From a virus: 24,724 bases of DNA. A program made the translations under genes and the position numbers. Within the stretch, counting starts at the first letter, position 1; each line of letters begins with the position of its first letter. Below are positions 1 to 4,897 of this stretch, in pieces. Under the pieces are notes generated by a model. That model had not been told where the DNA came from. It made no database searches and worked only from the letters and a program-made list of their open reading frames with translations. The stretch is taken from the IMG/VR virus record IMGVR_UViG_3300036790_000261, positions 1 through 24,724 of that record. The stretch is one strand, 5' to 3'.

Positions 1-26
1 GTGTCGCGTTTCTCTCCCTAAACCCG

Positions 27-53
27 AAAAGCCCCAGTTCAGGGCTATTTTTC
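27..53 (+). terminator. Rho-independent terminator
   Basis: AGCCC (30-34) pairs with GGGCT (42-46) around a 7-base loop and is followed by ATTTTT, the classical intrinsic terminator layout. It would end transcripts entering from the left and insulate the small-gene block that starts at 156. An A-rich preceding stretch (27-30) could make it work weakly on the minus strand too. Confidence 0.8.
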
Positions 54-142
54 CAGTGCCACCTAAAAAATTCGAACAAGCGTACCGGTTAACGCAACAC
101 TGTTTCGCTATAAGGCGTCTTGGCGCGGTTGGTAACGCGTGT

Positions 143-148
143 TAAGCT
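143..148 (+). promoter_or_regulatory. -10 box for leaderless gene at 156
   Basis: TAAGCT lies 7 bases before the ATG at 156, so transcription would begin at or next to the start codon. A possible -35, TTGGCG, occupies 120-125 with a 17-base spacer. No Shine-Dalgarno sequence is present before 156, which supports a leaderless reading. Confidence 0.55.
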
Positions 149-155
149 CTGCGAC

Positions 156-296
156 ATGACGAAGGCTGACGACCTTGAAGCCCGTTGGTGCGTCGCGTGC
201 CGTCACGCGAATCACTGGCACGGCGCCCCAGACGGCACGTGCGACGACCCGCGGTGCGAGTGCCCGTACCGGCCTGATGGAGTAGCGAGTGTCTGA
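156..296 (+). CDS. Small Cys-rich protein, 46 aa
   Basis: A 46-residue protein that is too short for most gene callers. It has a WCVAC pair (C12, C15) and a second cluster TCDDPRCEC (Cys at 33, 38, 40) with His between them (HANHWHG), which suggests a single small zinc site. Start: ATG 156 has no ribosome binding site but a -10-like TAAGCT exactly 7 bases upstream, so it is probably translated from a leaderless message. The stop overlaps the GTG of the next gene at 289 by 8 bases, so the two are likely translationally coupled. The function is unknown; small CxxC proteins like this are common in actinophage early regions. It could be a chance ORF, but the spacing, overlap and codon use argue for a gene. 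Confidence 0.6.
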   Translation: MTKADDLEARWCVACRHANHWHGAPDGTCDDPRCECPYRPDGVASV

Positions 297-402
297 CATC
301 GACGGCGAGTGGCTCGACATCTGGCTTGCGGTTACCCGTGCGAACCTCGTTACCTGGCAGGACTGGATTTACGGGGGGCGCTGGGAGGAGACAAATGCCT
401 GA
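289..402 (+). CDS. Small hypothetical protein, 37 aa
   Basis: A 37-residue peptide beginning MSDIDGEWLDIWLAV, rich in Trp (four residues) and acidic residues, with no cysteines, unlike its neighbours. GTG 289 overlaps the end of the upstream gene by 8 bases and its own last codons overlap the ATG of the next gene at 395, so it fills the gap perfectly in a coupled chain. Its 3' end carries the GGAGGAG ribosome binding site of the next gene (384-390). I do not recognise a family. It may be a real micro-protein or a coupling leader for the 153-residue protein downstream. Confidence 0.5.
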   Translation: MSDIDGEWLDIWLAVTRANLVTWQDWIYGGRWEETNA

Positions 403-856
403 CCCGTACGAGCGGCACGGCCGTAACTCGTGGGAGTGGGGCCCGAGCCCGCCCCGGGGCCAGTCTCGTGCCGCTGCCGCGGACCAGGGGCTGGGTTCCG
501 CGAAGCGCCCGCCGGCGAAGAAGGACCCGGGCCTGTGCAAGGCGCAGCACTGGAAGGGCCCGCACATCCCGGTGTTCCGGCTTCGCCAGTACGGGTACCG
601 GAGATCCACGTGTGAGTGGGGCACGAACTGGGGGAAGCCGGAACCGCGGTGGCACTGCGCGCACGAGGAGGTCTGCTCGGGGTGCGGGAAGGTACTGAGT
701 GTTTTCGTTGAGAGCCGCTGCCCTGACCTTCACCCGGTCACCAAGGAGGAGCAGGAAGCGCTTGACCGGGAGGCAGAGCGGTGGCGTGAGCGCCGGTCGG
801 TACGGCGTCGCCCGGTGATTGACGGCCCGCAGGGTTACCGGAAGAGGAAGGCGTAG
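395..856 (+). CDS. Zinc-binding hypothetical protein, 153 aa
   Basis: A 153-residue protein starting MPDPYERHGRNSWEWG at ATG 395, chosen because a strong GGAGGAG site sits just upstream. The first third is basic and Pro/Arg-rich, probably disordered. A His/Cys cluster follows at about residues 85-115: WHCAHEEVC, SGCG, then SRCPDLHP, which is a plausible one- or two-metal zinc finger. The C-terminal 45 residues are highly charged (EEQEALDREAERWRERR), probably helical, ending in a basic tail. The pattern suits a small nucleic-acid-binding phage protein, but no specific function can be assigned. It is followed after 3 bases by another Cys-rich gene. Confidence 0.7.
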   Translation: MPDPYERHGRNSWEWGPSPPRGQSRAAAADQGLGSAKRPPAKKDPGLCKAQHWKGPHIPVFRLRQYGYRRSTCEWGTNWGKPEPRWHCAHEEVCSGCGKVLSVFVESRCPDLHPVTKEEQEALDREAERWRERRSVRRRPVIDGPQGYRKRKA

Positions 857-859
857 ATC

Positions 860-979
860 GTGGCGAGGGTTCTTCAGTTTCTGTTCGGTACGTGCACGTG
901 CAGCTGCGGCATGTTCTCCAAATACGGCTGCATGAACAACAAGCACTGCCACAACAAGGCGACAGGCTGCAACGCGTAG
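860..979 (+). CDS. Metallothionein-like Cys-rich micro-protein, 39 aa
   Basis: A 39-residue protein with six cysteines and two histidines. The arrangement is C-x-C-x-C (12-16), then C24, HCH (29-31) and C37. This density recalls metallothioneins and very small zinc proteins. GTG 860 follows the previous stop by 3 bases, and the AGAGGAAGG run at the end of that gene serves as a ribosome binding site. Its TAG stop directly abuts the ATG of the next gene (TAGATG at 977-982). The N-terminus (MARVLQFLFG) is hydrophobic but too short for a signal peptide. Metal binding is inferred only from composition. Confidence 0.6.
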   Translation: MARVLQFLFGTCTCSCGMFSKYGCMNNKHCHNKATGCNA

Positions 980-1234
980 ATGCCTGTCATCTGTGAAGCG
1001 GCCGTCGAGCTGCTGGAGCCAGACGTTGACGACGTTCCGCCGTGCCAGGCGTGGCGCATTCAGGAGCTGTCTATTCGATGCGGGGTTCCGTCGTCGTTCT
1101 GTGTTTACATTTCGTGCACATGCGGGGAGCGCGGGTCCTATTTTCTCTGTGGCGAGGATTTCTGGCGGGTGAAGTACGGATTCGCTCAGTGCGGGGCGTG
1201 TAAGACACCAATTACGAAGTGGCAGGAGATATAG
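980..1234 (+). CDS. Zinc-ribbon-like protein, 84 aa
   Basis: An 84-residue protein with eight cysteines. It begins MPVICEAAVELLEP and ends with a likely ribbon: SCTCGERG near residues 46-51, then FLCGEDFW, then CGACKTPI near residue 73. Start ATG 980 abuts the previous stop and there is no good independent ribosome binding site, so translation is probably coupled. An AGGAG site for the following gene is in its last codons (about 1223). No family is recognised. The CxC plus CxxC layout points to metal binding and perhaps nucleic-acid contact. Confidence 0.7.
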   Translation: MPVICEAAVELLEPDVDDVPPCQAWRIQELSIRCGVPSSFCVYISCTCGERGSYFLCGEDFWRVKYGFAQCGACKTPITKWQEI

Positions 1235-1237
1235 CAG

Positions 1238-1549
1238 ATGGCGACAACGATTAAAGCCGTTCGGCGCAATAAGGGCAACTGTATCTGCAATAACCGGCCG
1301 GAATGGGTGAAAGAACTAGCTGGGGTATGCCGGTACGGCTGCTGCAAGGAGTTCCGCTGCCCCGTATGCCGGGGGAAACTTGGCGGATGGGGCTCCGTTG
1401 AGTGCAAGTGCGAAGGTGGTCCCCGGTGGTTGCGTCACCCGGGTATGGCCACGCCGGGGCGCTATGACCTAGCGAGAGACAAGTTTGTGGAGGTTCACGT
1501 TGCGGTTAAGCCCTCGCTGCTTCGGCGGGGTTTGCACCGGAATCCCTGA
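1238..1549 (+). CDS. Multi-CxxC zinc-binding protein, 103 aa
   Basis: A 103-residue basic protein. Cysteine pairs occur in order as CIC (16-18), VCRYGCCKEF, CPVCRG and ECKCEGG, giving nine cysteines in the first 60 residues. This suggests two zinc sites, with CRYGCCKEFRCPVC resembling a treble-clef or rubredoxin-type knuckle. The C-terminal 40 residues lack cysteines and are Arg-rich. The start is ATG 1238 with AGGAG 10 bases upstream. It ends the first gene chain and is followed by a hairpin at 1591-1629. The function is unknown; a DNA-binding or host-takeover role is only an inference. Confidence 0.7.
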   Translation: MATTIKAVRRNKGNCICNNRPEWVKELAGVCRYGCCKEFRCPVCRGKLGGWGSVECKCEGGPRWLRHPGMATPGRYDLARDKFVEVHVAVKPSLLRRGLHRNP

Positions 1550-1590
1550 GTTCTACCGGCTTTATCCAGCTTTACCCAAGTTTGGCGGAG

Positions 1591-1629
1591 AAGCCCCTCT
1601 CTGTTTGCAGCAGGGACAGGGAGGGGCCT
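1591..1629 (+). terminator. Hairpin terminator after first small-gene chain
   Basis: GCCCCTCTCTG (1593-1603) pairs with CAGGGAGGGGC (1617-1627), an 11-bp stem with one G-U pair and a 13-base loop. It is preceded by AA and followed by CTTCC rather than a T run, the form of T-poor hairpin terminators common in GC-rich actinophages. The rest of 1550-1794 shows no coding sequence that I can support. Confidence 0.55.
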
Positions 1630-1781
1630 TCCGGGTGTTCCGCGGTCTTTCAGCCGGCTGGTCACGGTGACCGGGGTTCGCGGGGCCGGGAGCCAGTCTT
1701 GTCCGGCTTGCCGCACGAGGGTTGCCGCCCCGAGTCCCCTGAGTGTACCTGAGACGGGCGGAATAAACGAGTCCGGTGCGT

Positions 1782-1787
1782 TATTGT
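1782..1787 (+). promoter_or_regulatory. -10 box for leaderless gene at 1795
   Basis: TATTGT lies exactly 7 bases before ATG 1795. No Shine-Dalgarno sequence precedes the ATG, and no good -35 is visible. The position fits a leaderless transcript restarting expression after the hairpin at 1591-1629. Confidence 0.5.
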
Positions 1788-1794
1788 GAGTCTC

Positions 1795-1998
1795 ATGACG
1801 TTCATCGGAGCAATTAGCGACCGCGGCGGTGCCGGGCGCAACGGGGACGGAACCTGGCCCGCGACGGACGGAAAAGGCTGCCCGAACTGCGGTGCGGTCG
1901 GCAAGGGCGGTCATGGCGGCCATTGCCAGAACGGGCAGTACACCTACGACGAGAGCGGTCGGCTGCTAGGACGTAAAGAGAGGGTCAGGCGTGTGTGA
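1795..1998 (+). CDS. Small Gly-rich zinc-knuckle protein, 67 aa
   Basis: A 67-residue protein starting MTFIGAISDRGGAGRN. It is Gly-rich in the middle, with a CPNC pair (about residues 29-32), then GHGGHC, a plausible C2HC knuckle, and a basic tail (GRKERVRRV). ATG 1795 was preferred over GTG 1786 because the -10-like TATTGT sits 7 bases upstream of it and no ribosome binding site exists for either. The stop overlaps the next GTG start at 1991 by 8 bases. The function is unknown. Confidence 0.55.
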   Translation: MTFIGAISDRGGAGRNGDGTWPATDGKGCPNCGAVGKGGHGGHCQNGQYTYDESGRLLGRKERVRRV

Positions 1999-2413
1999 AA
2001 TCGCGGAGAATTTCATCAGCGGGGCATTCCGCAAGGTAAAGGACTGCGGAGACTGCAGCTGCTCGTCCAGTACCACGGAGCACGTTGAAGGCGCGGGCGG
2101 CTGCTGCGTGAACTGCGGCAACCCGGTTTTAAGCCGGAGCCTTCGCCGGGGTGATGACTGCCGGGAACGGCTTGCCGGTGATCTCGGTGAAGTCAGCCGC
2201 GAGCTGAACCAGGTCCACGCCGGCCAGGAAAGCCGTGCTAGCGAGGTGCTCGGGCCAGATGACAACCCAGGCTTCCTCGGCTTCGTGCTCCCAGAACTGA
2301 TCGGTAAAGCTGGTTTCCTGCGCCCAGGTGATGAACCGCTCGTCGCCCCCGACGGAACCCGCACCCGGGGCGCCGTAGCCGCCGGTGACAACGGAGTGCC
2401 CGCCGTCGACTGA
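1991..2413 (+). CDS. Cys-rich ORF running antisense into peptidase gene
   Basis: GTG 1991 has a good GAGAGGG site 6 bases upstream and overlaps the previous gene, so initiation looks genuine. The first 46 residues are Cys-rich like the neighbours (DCGDCSCSSS, then GCCVNCGN). From base 2129 on, the frame lies antisense to the minus-strand peptidase gene, and the remaining 94 residues look like a shadow of that gene (Arg/Gly-rich, no recognisable pattern). No in-frame stop occurs before 2411. A gene that once ended near 2130 may have lost its stop when the peptidase gene was inserted. The N-terminal part is likely real; the full length is doubtful. Confidence 0.4.
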   Translation: MCEIAENFISGAFRKVKDCGDCSCSSSTTEHVEGAGGCCVNCGNPVLSRSLRRGDDCRERLAGDLGEVSRELNQVHAGQESRASEVLGPDDNPGFLGFVLPELIGKAGFLRPGDEPLVAPDGTRTRGAVAAGDNGVPAVD

Positions 2414-2932
2414 GCTGGCTGAGCTGTACCCCCAGGGCTCGCCGTCCTTGAACTGCTGCATGTTCACGTCGAGGACGTTGATGCCGGTCCACACGTAGCC
2501 GAACAGCGCGATCGCCGCCTCAAGCTCTTCCGGGTCCTTCACGTTGACCGCGGCGAAGCCGACCGCCTTGACCCCGTCGGGACCGGGGTTGGCGACGAGC
2601 CACTCCAGCAAAGTCTGGATGTCCATGCCGTTGTCGTCGGCGGGGAAGCCCGGGTTCTGCGTCTTGTAGACCTCGAAGACCTGGTCCTGGTCCGGGTAGT
2701 AAGGAGTGTCGTTCAGGGTGTAGGTGACCAGTCGGCGGACGTTGGCCCAGGTGACCGCGACGCAGTCGCCGTAGGTGTCGTTGCCGAGCATCTGCCAGCC
2801 GCCGTTCATCGCGGCGAGGTAGTCCTCAGCGGCCGGGACAGCGGGGACGACGCCGGTCAGGTAGTCGGCGAGCTTGAGGGATGCGGCCCGCTTGGGGGCG
2901 CGGCGGCCGAGCTTGCCGGGAGTGCGTACCAC
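2129..2932 (-). CDS. Papain-like cysteine peptidase-fold protein, 267 aa
   Basis: A 267-residue soluble protein without a signal peptide. The first 25 residues are basic. A papain-fold pattern follows: GNDTYGDCVAVTWAN places a candidate nucleophile at C57 at the start of a helix, GGHSVVTGGYG places the His at 179 at the start of a strand, and FITWAQETSFTDQFW (200-214) is the Trp-containing strand that usually follows. In C1/C39-like enzymes these form the catalytic dyad or triad. The region between (about 100-165) looks like alternating helix and strand. The start at 2932 has GAGAGGA upstream. It is a single-gene minus-strand unit among plus-strand genes, as expected for a moron. The substrate is unknown; cleavage of a host protein or peptide is an inference. 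Confidence 0.75.
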   Translation of the reverse strand: MVRTPGKLGRRAPKRAASLKLADYLTGVVPAVPAAEDYLAAMNGGWQMLGNDTYGDCVAVTWANVRRLVTYTLNDTPYYPDQDQVFEVYKTQNPGFPADDNGMDIQTLLEWLVANPGPDGVKAVGFAAVNVKDPEELEAAIALFGYVWTGINVLDVNMQQFKDGEPWGYSSASSVDGGHSVVTGGYGAPGAGSVGGDERFITWAQETSFTDQFWEHEAEEAWVVIWPEHLASTAFLAGVDLVQLAADFTEITGKPFPAVITPAKAPA

Positions 2933-2993
2933 GGTGGTCCTCTCGTCAGAAACAAAGGGGACCGGCTCCCGGTCAGGGCCACGGCTTAGCGGT

Positions 2994-2999
2994 AGTCTA
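2994..2999 (-). promoter_or_regulatory. -10 box of minus-strand peptidase promoter
   Basis: On the minus strand this reads TAGACT. Transcription would start near 2987 and give a leader of about 55 bases that includes the GAGAGGA ribosome binding site of the peptidase gene. Only 9 bases separate it from the divergent plus-strand box at 3009-3014. No clear -35 is visible. Confidence 0.5.
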
Positions 3000-3008
3000 G
3001 CGCCGAGT

Positions 3009-3014
3009 TACTAT
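3009..3014 (+). promoter_or_regulatory. -10 box for leaderless DUF397 gene
   Basis: TACTAT lies exactly 7 bases before ATG 3022. No ribosome binding site precedes the ATG. The box is back to back with the minus-strand box at 2994-2999, so the two polymerase footprints must overlap. Confidence 0.55.
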
Positions 3015-3021
3015 GATGCTT

Positions 3022-3129
3022 ATGAGTACGTATAGGAAGTCAAGTTACAGCCACGCCAACGGCAACTGCGTTGAGGCAGGGCGGGCATCAGGTGTTGTCG
3101 TCCGGGACACGAAGGAGGTGCCCGCTTAG
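3022..3129 (+). CDS. Truncated DUF397-domain peptide, 35 aa
   Basis: The 35-residue product carries the family hallmark YRKSSYS (residues 4-10), then NGNCVEAG (13-20) and VVVRDTKE (25-32). These match the order WRKSSYS, NCVEVA, VAVRDSKD known from DUF397 proteins of Streptomyces and relatives. Family members are usually about 55-70 residues and continue with a P-x-L-x-F and W-x-x-F segment; here TAG follows right after VPA, so the C-terminal third is missing. In hosts, DUF397 proteins are typically encoded beside XRE-type regulators and modulate them. The start at ATG 3022 sits 7 bases after TACTAT with no ribosome binding site. Its TAG is also the first half of the next gene's -10 box. It may be a natural mini-form or a decayed gene. 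Confidence 0.75.
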   Translation: MSTYRKSSYSHANGNCVEAGRASGVVVRDTKEVPA

Positions 3130-3132
3130 AAT
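3127..3132 (+). promoter_or_regulatory. -10 box built on a stop codon, for gene at 3140
   Basis: TAGAAT is 7 bases before ATG 3140, and its first three bases are the stop codon of the DUF397 peptide. GGGACA at 3104-3109 is a possible -35 with a 17-base spacer. GGAGG at 3114-3118 lies too far upstream of 3140 (about 21 bases) to act as its ribosome binding site. Confidence 0.6.
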
Positions 3133-3139
3133 CAGCGGC

Positions 3140-3559
3140 ATGGGACGCTGGGTTGAGGCGAAGCGCGACGGCAAGTGCGGGCACTGCCCGCGGGCAATCA
3201 CTGCCGGGGACGAGATCTGGGTGAAGTCCGCCGGGGTGTCCTACTGCCAGGATTGCGGGCTGCTCGCGGAGAACGTCCCGCATGAGTGCGGTGAGCTGGA
3301 GACCTCGATCATGAAGGAGCTGGCGAAGCTCCCGATGGAAGCCGGCGAGGGCGTGCTGGCCCAGTCGATGATCATGCTGGCCCGGCAGCTGGACGACGGT
3401 GACGTTCCCCCGCGCGAGCGCCCGCAGTACACCAAGGAGCTGCGGATCAGCCTGCTCACGCTGCAAGACGCCTACCCGGCGACCGATGACGAGGACGAGA
3501 CTGAGACAGCCCGGCAGAAGCGCGAGCGTCGCGCCCGTGAGTCCGGCAGTGGCTACTAG
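3140..3559 (+). CDS. Probable terminase small subunit with N-terminal zinc knuckle
   Basis: A 139-residue protein. Residues 13-39 hold CGHC and CQDC pairs around a short beta segment (ITAGDEIWVKSAG), a likely zinc ribbon. Residues 50-115 are helical (LETSIMKELAKLP, AQSMIMLARQLDDGD, KELRISLLTLQDAY) and resemble small, helical actinophage terminase small subunits, which have a similar run ending in LARxLD. The tail is strongly charged (DEDETETARQKRERRARE). Small subunits recognise the packaging site and load the ATPase subunit; the large subunit gene is about 1.5 kb downstream. No ribosome binding site is present at a workable distance; TAGAAT 7 bases upstream suggests a leaderless message. The assignment rests on helix pattern and position, so it could instead be another DNA-binding protein. 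Confidence 0.5.
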   Translation: MGRWVEAKRDGKCGHCPRAITAGDEIWVKSAGVSYCQDCGLLAENVPHECGELETSIMKELAKLPMEAGEGVLAQSMIMLARQLDDGDVPPRERPQYTKELRISLLTLQDAYPATDDEDETETARQKRERRARESGSGY

Positions 3560-3595
3560 CGGAATAACTCTGCGCCTTGTGTGGTTCAATGAGGC

Positions 3596-3937
3596 ATGGA
3601 AACTGAGATGACACGGGCGTTGAGCTGTTGTGGCGCCGCCAGTCAGCAAGAATGCCGCAACCGGTGCCCAGTGGACTGCCAGTGCCGGTGCCCGGGTTGC
3701 TGCTGCCCGCGAGCGCGAGCGGGCTACGACTTCACCGCATCGTCCCGCTACCACTGCGATGTCTGCGACGGCCTGAAGTCAGTGCCCGCTGACATCCTCT
3801 TCGAGCGCGACCGGGTGTGCACCTGCGGCGTCACGCTTCACGCCATCCCCGAGCTGACCCTGCACGACATCGACTGCGACACCGTCCCCTGCCCGTTCTG
3901 CCAGCTGCTCGACGAGCCCGTGCACCAGGAGGTGTAA
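3596..3937 (+). CDS. Cys-rich zinc protein, 113 aa
   Basis: A 113-residue protein with about 20 cysteines in two parts. The N-terminal half has a dense run (CCGAAS, CRNRCPVDCQCRC, CCCPRA). The C-terminal half has regular pairs (CDVCDG, CTCGV, CPFCQL), typical of zinc ribbons. It may bind three or more metal ions. ATG 3596 has no ribosome binding site; TTCAAT lies 5 bases upstream, a weaker version of the leaderless pattern. ATG 3608 is an alternative in-frame start. The last residues PVHQEV are encoded by a 19-base sequence that also holds the ribosome binding site of the next gene and recurs exactly at 4309-4327. Confidence 0.65.
   Translation: METEMTRALSCCGAASQQECRNRCPVDCQCRCPGCCCPRARAGYDFTASSRYHCDVCDGLKSVPADILFERDRVCTCGVTLHAIPELTLHDIDCDTVPCPFCQLLDEPVHQEV
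3915..3933 (+). repeat. 19-bp direct repeat, copy 1 (coding end plus RBS)
   Basis: AGCCCGTGCACCAGGAGGT is identical to 4309-4327. It encodes the C-terminal PVHQEV of the upstream gene and supplies the AGGAGG ribosome binding site for the gene at 3938. Confidence 0.9.
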
Positions 3938-4147
3938 GTGGATGACCTGATCGAGGCCCTGACTATCCTCCGGAAATACCTGGCGAAGCCGACGCATACG
4001 CCCACCAACTGCGCGCATGACGTGCTGTGGGTTGCTGTCGACCCGAAGACGGTGCCCCCTGAGGACGTGTACCGGCTTGACGAGCTCGGGTTCGTTCCGG
4101 ACGAAGACAGCGACGGTTTCATGTCGCACAGGTTCGGGAGCTGCTGA
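3938..4147 (+). CDS. Conserved small actinophage protein, 69 aa
   Basis: A 69-residue acidic protein starting MDDLIEALTILRKYL and ending SHRFGSC. The layout is an N-terminal helix, a NCAHDVLWV strand with Cys/His, a PEDVYRLDELGF helix, and the terminal FGSC. I recall this pattern from small hypothetical proteins of mycobacterial and other actinobacterial phages, none with a known function. GTG 3938 has AGGAGG 6 bases upstream, supplied by the 19-bp repeat. The next ATG follows its stop after 1 base. Confidence 0.75.
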   Translation: MDDLIEALTILRKYLAKPTHTPTNCAHDVLWVAVDPKTVPPEDVYRLDELGFVPDEDSDGFMSHRFGSC

Positions 4148-4148
4148 C

Positions 4149-4331
4149 ATGAACGACCCGCGTCTTCTTGTTCGGGTAGACGGCCGGGGCAGGATCAGCC
4201 TTGCCTCGGTAGCCGGCCCGCAAGAGTACAGCTACTACCTGGTTGAGGTCGCCGAGGACGGGGTGATCACCCTGACGCCAGCTGTCGTTGCCCCGCTGGT
4301 CGCTGACAAGCCCGTGCACCAGGAGGTATAA
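4149..4331 (+). CDS. AbrB/SpoVT-like small protein, 60 aa
   Basis: A 60-residue protein. Residues 8-45 (VRVDGRGRISLAS then YYLVEVAEDGVITLTPA) follow the beta-hairpin pattern of SpoVT/AbrB-type swapped-hairpin DNA-binding domains, in which a V-D-x-x-G-R-I segment precedes the core strands. Such proteins often act as small transcription regulators or antitoxins. No toxin partner is seen next to it. It ends in KPVHQEV, matching the end of the protein encoded at 3596-3937 because of the shared 19-bp repeat. ATG 4149 has no strong ribosome binding site, so it is probably coupled to the upstream gene. Confidence 0.6.
   Translation: MNDPRLLVRVDGRGRISLASVAGPQEYSYYLVEVAEDGVITLTPAVVAPLVADKPVHQEV
4309..4327 (+). 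repeat. 19-bp direct repeat, copy 2 (coding end plus RBS)
   Basis: This copy is exactly identical to 3915-3933. It encodes the PVHQEV end of the AbrB-like protein and the AGGAGG site for the gene at 4334. The exact match in otherwise unrelated genes suggests recent duplication of an end-plus-RBS cassette. Confidence 0.9.
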
Positions 4332-4333
4332 GC

Positions 4334-4555
4334 GTGCCGCACTGCTACGACTGCGGGGAAACGATCGTCGAGGACGCTGATTCCGGCAGCTGGGTGCACG
4401 AGGCCAGCCCCGCGGCTTTTAACCCGGCGCAGTGCGTGCTGGGCACCAGCGACGGCCGGGCTTACGGCATCAGCGAATCCGTTGCCGCTCCTTGCGCGGA
4501 CAATAACTGCCCTGACCCGGCAGGCCCCCCGTGGTGGGCGGAATTCGTGAGGTGA
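4334..4555 (+). CDS. Small Cys-containing hypothetical protein, 73 aa
   Basis: A 73-residue protein starting MPHCYDCGETIVEDADSG. The N-terminal CYDCG pair, a later FNPAQC and a CADNNCPD pair near residues 54-59 could form one zinc site. It ends PPWWAEFVR. GTG 4334 has AGGAGG 8 bases upstream from the 19-bp repeat. The stop overlaps GTG 4552 of the next gene (GTGA). No family with a known function is recognised. Confidence 0.7.
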   Translation: MPHCYDCGETIVEDADSGSWVHEASPAAFNPAQCVLGTSDGRAYGISESVAAPCADNNCPDPAGPPWWAEFVR

Positions 4556-4764
4556 TCCTCTGGTGGCGTCTCCGCAGGTGGCTGCTGCACCCGGTGGACA
4601 GCTGCCGCTGGTGGTGGAAGACGCGGCACGTGCCTCGGCCGGGCGACCGGGTTGTCGACTGCCGGGGGCGCCTGTCCCGGGTTGCCGCGGTTGACGACGA
4701 TGACGTGACGCTTGAAGACGGCTACCGCTGCTCGTGGATGCACTGCTGCAGCTGGCCGGAGTAG
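4552..4764 (+). CDS. Conserved Trp/Cys-rich small protein, 70 aa
   Basis: A 70-residue protein with the motif DSCRWWWKTRHVPRPGDRV (about residues 16-34), then a short beta-like segment and an RCSWMHCC ending. The early part reads as an amphipathic Trp/Arg-rich helix. I recall similar HPVDSCRWWW-type proteins in actinophages but no function. GTG 4552, which overlaps the previous stop (GTGA), is chosen over GTG 4531 because the shorter form avoids a 25-base overlap and GGCGGA lies 9 bases upstream. It is the last gene before the structured gene-free region. Confidence 0.65.
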   Translation: MILWWRLRRWLLHPVDSCRWWWKTRHVPRPGDRVVDCRGRLSRVAAVDDDDVTLEDGYRCSWMHCCSWPE

Positions 4765-4765
4765 A

Positions 4766-4854
4766 CCCGGGGCCATGCCAGGCACGTAGCCCACTACTGC
4801 TTCGCCCCGGGGCCATCCCAGGCACGTAGCCCACTACAGCTTCGCCCCGGGCCA
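4766..4854 (+). repeat. 40-bp tandem repeat, two copies plus 9 bases
   Basis: Units at 4766-4805 and 4806-4845 differ at two positions, and a third copy starts at 4846 but breaks off after about 9 bases. Each unit begins CCCGGGGCCAT and contains GGCACGTAGCCCACTAC. The first unit also has the small palindrome TGCCAGGCA. The array lies 225 bases before the terminase gene, where packaging (pac/cos) or replication sites often sit. Confidence 0.9.
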
Positions 4855-4897
4855 AATCTTTCGCGAAGTCCACTGGACGAACGCCCCGGGTCAGGTT

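Noticed and set aside
860-979. Signal peptide in the 39-residue Cys-rich protein
   Set aside because: The hydrophobic stretch has only about 6 residues, too short for export.
4766-4854. CRISPR array
   Set aside because: The two 40-bp units are directly tandem, with no spacers between them and no cas genes nearby.
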